From contig ONIL01000025.1 in NCBI GenBank assembly GCA_900317835.1, forward strand, positions 1 to 59,922: a DNA stretch of 59,922 bases. Reading direction: 5' to 3'. Source of the DNA: an uncultured Prevotellaceae bacterium. Lineage in GTDB: Bacteria; Bacteroidota; Bacteroidia; Bacteroidales; Muribaculaceae. Of this stretch, positions 7,833-16,152 are shown piece after piece. Within the stretch, counting starts at the first letter, position 1, and each line of letters starts with the position of its first letter. The position numbers and the translations under genes were made by a program. The notes under the pieces were generated by a model that searched no databases, was not told the origin of the DNA, and was given only the letters and a program-made list of their open reading frames with translations.

Positions 7833-8864
7833 ATGATGAGACGGACGCTACCCTTGATGTTGGCCCTTTTGGTGGCTATCGTCGTTCTGATGATAGTCAA
7901 CCTGTTTATCGGCTCGGTCGAGATTCCCGTTGCCGATATTTGTCGCATTCTTATCGGTCAGGGCAACGAGAACGAAATATGGACCAACATCATCTTGAGT
8001 TCCCGCCTGCCACAGGTATTGACAGCCATCGTTGCGGGTGCTGGCTTGGCTGTGAGCGGTCTGATGATGCAGACCATCTTTCACAATCCGTTGGCGGGCC
8101 CGTCTATTTTGGGTATCTCCAACGGAGCTAGCTTGGGTGTTGCCTTTGTCGTCCTGCTGTCAGGACAATTGGGCGGTGTGGCATTGAGCAGCCTGGGTTA
8201 TCTGGGTGATGCAGCTGTCTCGGTCGCTGCTATCATCGGCGCGCTAGCAGTAATGATGCTCATTGTATGGATTTCGGGGAAAGTCAAGGGGAATGTTACG
8301 CTTCTTATTATCGGTGTGATGATTGGTTACCTGGCTACTGCCATCATCGGCGTCTTAAAGTTCCTGAGCCCCGAGGAAGACGTCAAAGCCTTCGTCGTGT
8401 GGGGGTTAGGCTCGTTTTCACGCGTCTCGGGTGACCAGATGATACTTTTTGTTGTCCTCATGTGCATCTTGCTGCCCTTGAGTTTCCTGCTGGTAAAGCC
8501 ACTGAATGCCATGCTGCTCGGCGACCGCTATGCAGCCAATCTGGGCGTTAATGTCAAGCGCGCCCGCACATGGATTATCATCTGCTCGGGTACGCTCGTC
8601 GCTATCGTTACCGCCTATTGCGGTCCCATCATGTTCATCGGAATGGCCGTTCCCCATCTGGCACGCGGCATCTTCCGCACCAGCGACCACTGGAAACTGA
8701 TGCCTGCCACCGCCCTGTGTGGCGCAGCCTTAGCTTTAATCTGTAATCTGATTGCCCGTGCACCAGGCTTCGAGGGTGCCATGCCTGTCAATAGCGTCAC
8801 TGCCCTCATCGGCGCCCCCATCATCATCTACGTCCTCTACCGCCGCAAAACTTCCTACGAGTAA
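7833..8864 (+). CDS. btuC: BtuC/FecCD-type ABC transporter permease
   Basis: This 343-residue inner-membrane permease of the FecCD family has about ten hydrophobic helices. Family features include SRLPQVLTAIVAGAGLAVSG and QTIFHNPLAGPSILGISNGA near the N-terminus and CGPIMFIGMAVPHLARGIF in the region that couples to the ATPase. It should pass the ligand of the preceding lipoprotein into the cytoplasm. ATG codons at 7833 and 7836 are equally possible starts. The expected ATPase gene (btuD) does not follow; the next gene runs the other way and encodes a protease. The system must share or import its ATPase from elsewhere. Confidence 0.9.
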   Translation: MMRRTLPLMLALLVAIVVLMIVNLFIGSVEIPVADICRILIGQGNENEIWTNIILSSRLPQVLTAIVAGAGLAVSGLMMQTIFHNPLAGPSILGISNGASLGVAFVVLLSGQLGGVALSSLGYLGDAAVSVAAIIGALAVMMLIVWISGKVKGNVTLLIIGVMIGYLATAIIGVLKFLSPEEDVKAFVVWGLGSFSRVSGDQMILFVVLMCILLPLSFLLVKPLNAMLLGDRYAANLGVNVKRARTWIIICSGTLVAIVTAYCGPIMFIGMAVPHLARGIFRTSDHWKLMPATALCGAALALICNLIARAPGFEGAMPVNSVTALIGAPIIIYVLYRRKTSYE

Positions 8865-8890
8865 CCGTTTCCTTTTGTTTTCAGTTTAGA

Positions 8891-9589
8891 TTATTGTCCA
8901 TACATTGAAAGCAACATCATGATAGCTGCGGGCGTATTGTTGGCTGCGTGGAAAAGCACTCCCCACCAGTATCCAAGATTGACACGGACATAGGTTAATA
9001 AACACCCCACTAGGCCGGGACGCAGGATAATGGCTAGGCAATAGGGCAGCAGCCCCCAGGTAAGGACAGTGAATCTGAGATGCATAAAGCAGAAGGCTAA
9101 AGCCGATAACCAAATCGCTGTATGTAGATAACGTGAGCGCCACTGTGTCCACTGCTCGTCGGTGGTGTAGCGCATAACCAGCCAATAAAGTACGCCTCCA
9201 GTCAATAGCATACCTGCCATCAGCATCCAATTCTCTGAACAATCCAATAAGTATCCCACGATGGAAACGGGCAACAACCCTGCCCACAGTGCCACGGTCT
9301 GACGCTTGAACGACAGTTCTAGTCTGAAAATGATTTCTTCGACGACTGGGGCAACTAGAAGTAATTGGGCAATATACCAAAGCGGACTATCCATATGAAG
9401 ACTACGGTCACCTGCAAATTTTGTCAGTTGATCTGGTTCCACACCCATTTTGTTATAAATTATGGTCACTCCAACAATGATGGCGAAATTAATTAGAAGG
9501 AAGATAAAGTACCAGATGATTGCTGTTGCAATGATTCTCCTCTTGGGCATTCTCGCCCTGTCTTCTGTTCGATCAAGAATAAAAGCCAT
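8891..9589 (-). CDS. CPBP-family intramembrane metalloprotease
   Basis: This membrane protein of about 232 residues has the CPBP (type II CAAX protease-like) motifs: VVEEIIFRLEL with the EExxxR element, LAFCFMHLRF with the second His, and GVLFHAANNTPA near the C-terminus. Substrates of bacterial members are mostly unknown. The start at 9589 (MAFILDRTEDRARMPKR) is preferred over the longer frame because a -7 element lies at 9616-9623, inside that extension. It is flanked by cobalamin genes on both sides but nothing in the sequence ties it to corrinoids. Confidence 0.88.
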   Translation of the reverse strand: MAFILDRTEDRARMPKRRIIATAIIWYFIFLLINFAIIVGVTIIYNKMGVEPDQLTKFAGDRSLHMDSPLWYIAQLLLVAPVVEEIIFRLELSFKRQTVALWAGLLPVSIVGYLLDCSENWMLMAGMLLTGGVLYWLVMRYTTDEQWTQWRSRYLHTAIWLSALAFCFMHLRFTVLTWGLLPYCLAIILRPGLVGCLLTYVRVNLGYWWGVLFHAANNTPAAIMMLLSMYGQ

Positions 9590-9615
9590 AAATAATAATA
9601 TTAGATTGGTTTTTG

Positions 9616-9623
9616 CAAAGGTA
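9616..9623 (-). promoter_or_regulatory. Bacteroidetes -7 element for CPBP protease gene
   Basis: TACCTTTG on the minus strand lies 26 bases before the ATG at 9589. It decides the start, since longer versions of the reading frame would begin upstream of the promoter. Confidence 0.65.
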
Positions 9624-9824
9624 CTACTATTTTCGATAATAGACATTCACTATGCGAGAATTTGAGGAAAAAGAAATGACGTTAATCTCGAGGACGCATA
9701 GTTGTGCCCTTGGGCTCTCGAAATGGGAATACAACACTCTATTATGGGAGTTCGTGCTCGGTCAGACCAGATTACCCATCAACTGAAGCGTTCCGATTTC
9801 CTTCTTCACTGTTTGGCTCTTCTG

Positions 9825-11579
9825 TTATGAATTGTAGATGGTGCCGGTGTCGGTGATAAGGAGAATGGTAAGATTGCCGTTGGGGAGTAGGGGAGAACAG
9901 TAGCGGTTGCAGTGGTTGATGACGACCGTGGCAAAATTCTGGAGTTTTTCTTGGGGAATACGTTCCCACAACTCGCGGGCGAGGGTGAGGTCGCTGATGT
10001 CGATGTCAATGCTTGCCTCGTGGAGCATGCTCATGACGAAATCTTTGTCCATCGTGGTGTGGCGGCTGTGGGTGTCGAGGTTGCCCGCAGCGAGTTTCAC
10101 GGCTTTGCCTAGCATCACGCCCATGGTGACATACTTGATGGCAAGTTCATTAGCGAAGGCTAAGGTCTCACCGATGTAATTCCCGTATTCCACAAAGGCC
10201 TGCTGTGGCAGGTCAGGGTATTGCGCTTTTACAAAGCGTTCGCTCTTGCCGCCGCTATTGATGACTACACGGTCACTACCTGATGCCTTGGCCACCTGCA
10301 TGCACTTGCGGATACTGGCTACAAAGGCTTCTTCGCTGAAGGGTTTCACAATACCCGACACGCCGATGATGCTGATGCCGCCCTCAATGCCCAATCGCGG
10401 GTTGAAGGTGCGACGGGCTATCTCGGCACCGTGCGGCACGCTAATGGTGATGCGCACGTTCTCATGGATGTTGTCGCGCATCATCTGCCGAGGTGCCTTG
10501 TTAATGGCAGGCTCGCCTGGTGGGAAGTCAAAGCCTGGAACTGTGAAACACCCTACGCCCTCACCGCCTAGTATCTCGAAATGGTCACTAGGCTCAACAC
10601 TTGCCCTAATCTCAATGCCGTTGGTCACATCAGGGTCATCGCCCGACTGTTTGAAGACTGCCGCATAGCCATCACCGTAAGTCACATCGACATGGATGGT
10701 TTCACCATTTGGAAGGACTACAGGCACCGAGGTTGGTGTTTCTCCTGTTTTTAGCCTTATGGTAGCAGCAATGGTTGCGGCTGTGGCGCAGGTACCCGTG
10801 GTCAAGCCGCTATGCAGCGGATAAAATTCGGGCAAAAGTTTCTCCACAATGCGACGCAATCCATGAGGACCGTTGATGTGGTCAACTGTGATACCATCCG
10901 CAGTAGGATATTCAGGTCGCTCTACAACGAAGATTTTGATTCCTGCTTGACGTGCAGCATGGATCTTCTCATCAAAACCGCCACTCAAACCACTCTCCTT
11001 AGTGATGATTGCTTGGGGATGCAGTCGATCAATCAACGATGCAGTGTCATCTTTCTCGTAGTAAACGAGGTGATCAACGGGAAAGCCCGCTTTTAGTGCC
11101 CCGGCATGAGATTCATCACGGTTTAAAATGCGGAACCAGCATTCATGGCTATTCCAGTAATCACGCAGTTTCGCAATGGTATTGACGCCAGTGAGAGCCA
11201 ATAGGCGATGGACGTCATGTGTCTCCAATTGATTGATGGCATCGTCATAGTCCTTGCACCAAGCAAGATCCTCGTCATGGGGTGGATAAATTCGGTCATA
11301 GCGAATGACGGGAACGCCGATTTGCTCTGCAAGATTAACAACATTGTGGTGCAGATTGATGGCAAAGGGATGGGCCGCGTCAACAATCAGTCGGATTTCA
11401 TGTTCATGGCAGAAAGTTACCATCTCAGGCATCTCCATCGCTCCAATGACATGGTGGCCATGCACGAGTTTGATGTCCTGAGTATCACTTCGGGTGGAAT
11501 AGTAGTAGGTGGCACCCGATTCCTCGAGCACCTTTGCGGCCATGCGGCCCTCTGTCGTTCCACCAAATACCAGGATCAT
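9825..11579 (-). CDS. cbiD: Fused cobalt-precorrin-6A reductase CbiJ and cobalt-precorrin-5B C1-methyltransferase CbiD
   Basis: This 584-residue protein joins two corrin-ring enzymes. Residues 1 to about 245 are CbiJ/CobK, starting [20 protein letters not shown] with the dinucleotide-binding turn and [15 protein letters not shown]. Residues from about 252 are CbiD, with the signature [12 protein letters not shown], then [20 protein letters not shown] and [12 protein letters not shown]-like sequence. CbiD adds the C1 methyl to cobalt-precorrin-5B and CbiJ reduces the product, so the fusion links consecutive steps. Presence of CbiD indicates the anaerobic, early-cobalt route. The ATG overlaps the cbiF stop in an ATGA. 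It is last in the minus-strand corrin series. Confidence 0.95.
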   Translation of the reverse strand: MILVFGGTTEGRMAAKVLEESGATYYYSTRSDTQDIKLVHGHHVIGAMEMPEMVTFCHEHEIRLIVDAAHPFAINLHHNVVNLAEQIGVPVIRYDRIYPPHDEDLAWCKDYDDAINQLETHDVHRLLALTGVNTIAKLRDYWNSHECWFRILNRDESHAGALKAGFPVDHLVYYEKDDTASLIDRLHPQAIITKESGLSGGFDEKIHAARQAGIKIFVVERPEYPTADGITVDHINGPHGLRRIVEKLLPEFYPLHSGLTTGTCATAATIAATIRLKTGETPTSVPVVLPNGETIHVDVTYGDGYAAVFKQSGDDPDVTNGIEIRASVEPSDHFEILGGEGVGCFTVPGFDFPPGEPAINKAPRQMMRDNIHENVRITISVPHGAEIARRTFNPRLGIEGGISIIGVSGIVKPFSEEAFVASIRKCMQVAKASGSDRVVINSGGKSERFVKAQYPDLPQQAFVEYGNYIGETLAFANELAIKYVTMGVMLGKAVKLAAGNLDTHSRHTTMDKDFVMSMLHEASIDIDISDLTLARELWERIPQEKLQNFATVVINHCNRYCSPLLPNGNLTILLITDTGTIYNS

Positions 11580-12265
11580 GCGTCGCCCTTTCTGAACAAG
11601 TGGGTGAAATGTTTGTTATAAAGTTCTGAGAGGCCCTTGCGGTTGTCGATGGCCTCGCCCACGACGAGCATCGTGGTCAACGTGAGGTTATTGTCGTGGA
11701 CAATCTTGGCCAGATCTTTTAACACACCGCGGTAGATGCGCTGGTCGGGCCAAGTGAGGTGATAGCAAGCGGCGACGGGCGTATCCTCGGGATACTCCAT
11801 GAGCAATTCCCGTTGTACGTCATCGACGATGGCGGCACTGAGGAAAATGCACATGGTGCTTTGGCTACGGGCCAGCAGATGCAATTGCTCTTTCTCGGGC
11901 ATGGGGGTGCGTCCCTCGCCGCGGGTCAGGATGATGGTCTGGGTGCGCTCGGGGATGGTGAACTGGCTACGCAACTCGGCAGCAGCAGCAAGGAACGATG
12001 AGATGCCAGGCGTGATGTGGTAATGCATATTGTGTTGGTCAAAGAACGCCATCTGCTCTTGAATCGCTCCAAAGATGCACGGGTCGCCCGTATGCAAACG
12101 CACAATAAATTTGCCATGGTCATAGAACTCCTTCATCAACGCGCATTGCTCCTCCAAATTCATCCCTGCCGAACTGCGAACGACAGCACCGGGCTTGGCA
12201 CACAAGGTCAATTCACGAGGAACAAGAGAACCGGCGTACAGAATAAGGTCAGCGCGCTCCAGCAT
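11576..12265 (-). pseudogene. cbiF: Cobalt-precorrin-4 C11-methyltransferase CbiF lacking its SAM-binding N-terminus
   Basis: The 229-residue frame begins [19 protein letters not shown] and continues as a clear CbiF/CobM, with [31 protein letters not shown] and a [14 protein letters not shown] segment. Normal CbiF is about 250 residues and starts with a beta strand and the SAM-binding loop GxGPGDPxLLT some 20 residues before LERAD. That segment is missing. The strand itself (GHIEIVGA) is found at the end of the upstream cbiG frame, directly adjacent but out of phase, so cbiG and cbiF look like one fusion gene from which 1+3n bases (about 43-49) have been lost. Without the loop the methyltransferase should be inactive. 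A sequencing or assembly error, or a real truncated start, remains possible. Confidence 0.75.
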
Positions 12266-13308
12266 GCGCCCACAATCTCGATGTGGCCCTGTTGGTCACG
12301 CAGGTATTGACGATCGATCGCAAGAGCCACCGTGAAATTCTTGCCTTTGATTTTGGGGACAATCAGTTTTCCGTGATTGGAGCCAAGGATGGCAGCCGCC
12401 TCACACACGCTGGGCGTGCCCACGTGCTTGGCAACTGTGTCACTCGGGTTGGGAACCTCAACGGCTGCCAATTGCTCGGCAGTGAAGAATTCAACGTCCT
12501 CATCATACCCGTCTTTTAGTAGTTGCACAAACGGCTCATCGGCCTTGACATCAATCGTGCAGTAACGGCATGCACAAGGCAAGATACCCCATTCTGCCAA
12601 AGCCTCGTCCATTTGGTCATAGATGAACTTGTAATCGTCAGGATGATGAGCCAAACCGAAACCGATAGTACCGACCATGGGTACAAAATGCAAGGACAGC
12701 AAGCCTTCAGGCGCATAGCGGCGGAAAGGCGTGACCATGATGAGCAAATCGTATTTCTTGGGGTCAGCTTCGCTGAGATCGTTGATGATGGTGACGTGGT
12801 CAGGAAGCGTTTTTTCCAGATAGTCGGTGCCCTCATCACGCACCTCCATGAACAAAGCCGTCGGCTTGCGGTTGACGAAAGCAAAGATGCAAGCATTCAT
12901 GTCGTCCTCGCTGGCAATAGGCCAGTTGAAACGCTCTTCCAGCATATCCAATGCCCATAGTCCTGCATTGTCACTCTGGGTTGTGATGACGGGATCGGCA
13001 CCAAGCGCCGAAGCTACACGACGTGTCAAGTCGTTGGCGCCACCCACATGGCCCGATAGAACCGAAATCACATGGTTTCCCACGCTGTCCACGCAGATGA
13101 CTGCTGGGTCGGTGTGCTTGTCGTTGATCAAGGAGGCTATTGTGCGCACGCAGATGCCCATGGCTCCAATAAATATGAAAGCGTCAAAATCTTTCCATCG
13201 CTTGGCGACCTCTGCACGTTTGATGACTGAGGCTTGGAACTCTTGCTGGAGCATTTTGGCCATGTCTCGGCCCTCGTCGCTCACGGGAATTACGGCTATC
13301 TTTTGCAT
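12208..13308 (-). CDS. cbiG: Cobalt-precorrin-5A hydrolase CbiG, probable N-terminal half of a broken CbiG-CbiF fusion
   Basis: CbiG opens the delta-lactone of cobalt-precorrin-5A and releases acetaldehyde. The N-terminal and central domains are recognisable from [35 protein letters not shown] and [15 protein letters not shown]; the C-terminal domain has [15 protein letters not shown] and [12 protein letters not shown]. After [18 protein letters not shown], about 348 residues in, the frame turns into unrelated residues ([14 protein letters not shown]) because it reads the cbiF sequence out of phase. The CbiG domain itself looks complete. The ATG at 13308 is used; an in-frame GTG at 13320 is the alternative. 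Palindromic copy B lies just upstream. Confidence 0.88.
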   Translation of the reverse strand: MQKIAVIPVSDEGRDMAKMLQQEFQASVIKRAEVAKRWKDFDAFIFIGAMGICVRTIASLINDKHTDPAVICVDSVGNHVISVLSGHVGGANDLTRRVASALGADPVITTQSDNAGLWALDMLEERFNWPIASEDDMNACIFAFVNRKPTALFMEVRDEGTDYLEKTLPDHVTIINDLSEADPKKYDLLIMVTPFRRYAPEGLLSLHFVPMVGTIGFGLAHHPDDYKFIYDQMDEALAEWGILPCACRYCTIDVKADEPFVQLLKDGYDEDVEFFTAEQLAAVEVPNPSDTVAKHVGTPSVCEAAAILGSNHGKLIVPKIKGKNFTVALAIDRQYLRDQQGHIEIVGACWSALTLFCTPVLLFLVN

Positions 13309-13323
13309 GTCAATTGTCACTAT

Positions 13324-13380
13324 TTTAAAACTACGAATTTCGCTAATTACACAAATGTTTTCAGTTTATTTCGTGGTTTA
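13324..13380. repeat. Dispersed palindromic repeat, copy B
   Basis: An ACTACGAATTTCGCTAATTA-type left arm and a weaker right arm (AGTTTATTTCGTGGTTT) fill the gap between the cbiET and cbiG genes. It is the most degenerate of the six copies. Confidence 0.5.
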
Positions 13381-14565
13381 TGTTTTGCATTTCAGTATTT
13401 CGATTGGGTTGTTGTCGTTCAGGATGATGCGAGTGGGTGGTTCTTGCGTCAGGCCCAATTCGGCACACGCCTCATTAAACAGTCTGTGGCTGTCGGTATG
13501 AACCATGGGCGAGGTAACGCTGTTCATCACGATGCAACCGTCATCGCTCAGGACAGTCAGCACGCATGCCATGATTTCCTTGAGCCGTCCGCCATGGCCT
13601 CCAATAAACACAGCATCAGGGCAAGGCAGGCCACTGAGATCGGCATCGAGAAAGTCCCCAATGTGGTAGTTGATTCCAGGGACACCAAAGCGGCGGCTGT
13701 TCTCCTGTATCAATGCTTCACATTCGGGCCTAATTTCGAAGGCCTCGACGTGCACATGAGGGAACTGTAACCGCGCCTCAATAGACACGCTGCCCGTGCA
13801 AAAGCCGATGTCCCACAAGACACTTTTTTGCGGTAGGTCGAGTGCCTGTAGCGTCAACAAGCGGATGGGCATCTTGGTAATCATCTTCTCACGGCCATCA
13901 AGCAAAGCAAATTCGCTCTCTGGGATGCCGTAGGGCCTCGCCTTAGCATGGCCGCACAGAATCAGGCAATTAGGATAGTCAAAACCCTTGTTGGCGGCTT
14001 CTTCTAAAGTCAAAGTCGTGACTTGCTCCTTGTCAGGGTTGCCCAAATGCTCACCGACGTGCATTTGGTAGCCGTTATAGCCATAATCCAACATACGTTG
14101 GGCGATGGCAGCGGGAGTATGTTCCCGATCTGTTAGGACACCTATTTTGCCAGCTCTCTCGATGAGTGCCCGGTCAAATTCTGGCCAAGGTCTCCCCGTG
14201 AGAGAAACGACACGCATATCATTGTAAGGCATCACTAAACGATGTGCCAGAATTTGCAAGGAGTTGAATGACGGGAAAAGTACAATCTCGGCATCGGGCA
14301 TCTTGCGCTTGATGGTGTTGGCAAAACCGAAAAACAACGGGTCACCGCTGGCGAATACAATCACCTCGTCGTGATACTGCTCGAAGACCGCATCCAGCGG
14401 TGTGGTGATTTCGATCCATTGTGACCCCTCGGGCAAATAGGGAGCGACAAGTCCATAATGGCGCTTGCCGCCCGAGAAAACGCGCCCATTGCAGATGATG
14501 CTGATGACCTCCGGCGGCAGATAAGGCCGCGGCGCGTCATTGATGCCTATAACGTAAAATTTCAT
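13378..14565 (-). CDS. cobL: Fused precorrin-6Y C5,C15-methyltransferase and decarboxylase CbiE-CbiT (CobL)
   Basis: This 395-residue protein has an N-terminal CbiE methyltransferase domain (MKFYVIGINDAPRPYLPPEV, VSLTGRPWPEFDRAL) and a C-terminal CbiT domain with the SAM motif DIGFCTGSVSIEARL at about residue 240. Together they methylate C5 and C15 and decarboxylate the C12 acetate of cobalt-precorrin-6B to give cobalt-precorrin-8. CbiE normally has a GxGxGD-like loop; here it is the shorter IGINDAPR. The ATG at 14565 gives the family N-terminus. Gaps of about 70 and 105 bases to its neighbours are each occupied by a palindromic repeat. Confidence 0.94.
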   Translation of the reverse strand: MKFYVIGINDAPRPYLPPEVISIICNGRVFSGGKRHYGLVAPYLPEGSQWIEITTPLDAVFEQYHDEVIVFASGDPLFFGFANTIKRKMPDAEIVLFPSFNSLQILAHRLVMPYNDMRVVSLTGRPWPEFDRALIERAGKIGVLTDREHTPAAIAQRMLDYGYNGYQMHVGEHLGNPDKEQVTTLTLEEAANKGFDYPNCLILCGHAKARPYGIPESEFALLDGREKMITKMPIRLLTLQALDLPQKSVLWDIGFCTGSVSIEARLQFPHVHVEAFEIRPECEALIQENSRRFGVPGINYHIGDFLDADLSGLPCPDAVFIGGHGGRLKEIMACVLTVLSDDGCIVMNSVTSPMVHTDSHRLFNEACAELGLTQEPPTRIILNDNNPIEILKCKT

Positions 14566-14579
14566 ATCATTTATCATAA

Positions 14580-14666
14580 AAACAACGAATTACACGAATT
14601 AAACAAATTAAAAATGATTCATACATATATATTATTCGTATAATTAGCGTAATTCGTAGTTAAAAT
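14580..14666. repeat. Dispersed palindromic repeat, copy C
   Basis: The left arm AACGAATTACACGAATTAAA is matched by a right arm ending GCGTAATTCGTAGTT around an AT-rich centre. It fills the gap between the cobJ-cbiC fusion gene and the cbiET gene. Confidence 0.65.
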
Positions 14667-14670
14667 AGTT

Positions 14671-16071
14671 TTACAGGTCGCGTCCTGGTTTAAGTTGTGC
14701 CGCATCGTCAAAGGTCAAAATGGCGTTGCACAGTGTCGCTGCCAGGTTGCTGCCTCCCTTGCGTCCCTCGACGATGATTTTGGGGATGTCCTTAAAGGGT
14801 TTGACCATGTGTTTGGACTCACGCACATGCACGAAGCCCACTGGAGCGGCAATAATGCCGGCAGGATGGGCTTTGTCCTTGCGGATGAGGTCGCACAGTT
14901 CCATTAATGCCGTTGGCGCATTGCCGAAAGCAAACAGGGCGTCAGGATGCTCCTCGACGGCCAAGCGGATACCGGCCTGGGTGCGTGTGATGCCTTGTGC
15001 AGCGGCCATCTCAGCCACTCGCGGGTCACTCAAATAGCATTTGGCTTCCACGCCCAGTCTTACCAGCGCTCCTTTTCGGATACCACTTGTTACCATAGTC
15101 ACATCGGTCACGATGGTCTTTAACTCGCCGTTAGCTACCTTGTTATATAGCATTTCCACCGCATGGTCGTCGGTATAGAGAATCCGTTCCATCTCAAAGT
15201 CGGCCGTCGTGTGGATGGCGTGCAGCAGAGCCCACTTGTGGTCAAGAGGGATATCCTTGTTGCGCAATTCGCTCTCAATAGTGCGAAACGATTCAATCAT
15301 AATCTGCTGGCCAGGCTTGACGCCCTCATCACCACGCTCGCGGTAATAGCCGCGTGGGGTGATGATGTGACCATCGATGATATAGGACTGGGAGTTGCCG
15401 ATGAGGATGACGGTGAACATGTCCACATCCTCGGGGTCAAACTCGCCAAGTGTGGTCACCTTGATTTCCTGCTCATCGCGTCCTGCTTGACGGACACAGC
15501 CCACGGGAGTTTCGGCAGAGCGTTGTTGCAGGAAGAGCTCCACCAATCGGTACAGTTGCCAGTAGCGGCCATGGGATTTGGGATTATAGACGGCGGTGAC
15601 AAAATCGCCTATTGCGGCAGCCTTGATGCGACGCTCGATCACATCCCAAGGCGTCATCAGATCGCTCAGTGAAATGATGCACATGTCATGGCCGATGGGA
15701 GCGCCCAACAGCGAAGCCGCTTTTTGAAAAGCCGAGATGCCGGGCAACGATTCTATTTCCACATCAGAACTGCGTTCTTGCTTCATCTCATAGACCAGCG
15801 GTGTCATGCCATAAATGCCCGCGTCACCCGAGGAAATGACCACGACCGTCTTGCCCTGTTCGGCAAGTTCAAAGGCCTGCTCGGCACGCTCGCGCTCCTT
15901 CTTCATGCCTGTGTCGATGCACTCGCATCCATTTTGGACATATTTCTGAATGAACTGGAAATAATACTTATATCCGACAATGGCGTCTGCCGCCCGTACA
16001 GCGTCAAGTACGGCGGGCGTGATGTCTTCTTTACTGCCAGGCCCAATGCCTGCTACTATAATCTTTCCCAT
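14671..16071 (-). CDS. cobJ: Fused precorrin-3B C17-methyltransferase CobJ/CbiH and precorrin-8X methylmutase CbiC
   Basis: This 466-residue protein has CobJ/CbiH at residues 1 to about 240 (MGKIIVAGIGPGSKEDITPA with the SAM loop, ISSGDAGIYGM, TAVYNPKSHGRYWQL) and CbiC/CobH from about 260 to the end (LLHAIHTTADFEMERILY with the catalytic His, TDVTMVTSGIRKGAL, GNAPTALMELCDLI, PVGFVHVRESK). CobJ contracts the ring and methylates C17; CbiC migrates the C11 methyl to C12 in the last ring-building step. Unlike the CbiJ-CbiD fusion, these steps are not consecutive. The ATG at 16071 is chosen because a -7 element lies 8 bases upstream; a longer frame would start above the promoter. Confidence 0.95.
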   Translation of the reverse strand: MGKIIVAGIGPGSKEDITPAVLDAVRAADAIVGYKYYFQFIQKYVQNGCECIDTGMKKERERAEQAFELAEQGKTVVVISSGDAGIYGMTPLVYEMKQERSSDVEIESLPGISAFQKAASLLGAPIGHDMCIISLSDLMTPWDVIERRIKAAAIGDFVTAVYNPKSHGRYWQLYRLVELFLQQRSAETPVGCVRQAGRDEQEIKVTTLGEFDPEDVDMFTVILIGNSQSYIIDGHIITPRGYYRERGDEGVKPGQQIMIESFRTIESELRNKDIPLDHKWALLHAIHTTADFEMERILYTDDHAVEMLYNKVANGELKTIVTDVTMVTSGIRKGALVRLGVEAKCYLSDPRVAEMAAAQGITRTQAGIRLAVEEHPDALFAFGNAPTALMELCDLIRKDKAHPAGIIAAPVGFVHVRESKHMVKPFKDIPKIIVEGRKGGSNLAATLCNAILTFDDAAQLKPGRDL

Positions 16072-16079
16072 ATCAGTTG

Positions 16080-16087
16080 CAAATTTA
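16080..16087 (-). promoter_or_regulatory. Bacteroidetes -7 element for cobJ-cbiC
   Basis: TAAATTTG on the minus strand ends 8 bases before the ATG, predicting a leader of only a few bases. It would let the corrin-ring genes be transcribed independently of the riboswitch upstream of the receptor genes. Confidence 0.5.
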
Positions 16088-16152
16088 GCAAAAAAACAAA
16101 AAAATGGAGGCTCTGTCTCACGACAATCCTCCATAAAAATTGCAATATAAGG

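Noticed and set aside
12208-12265. Programmed frameshift joining cbiG to cbiF
   Set aside because: A frameshift could join the frames, but the SAM loop sequence is absent from all frames and no slippery heptamer is seen, so it would not restore a working CbiF.
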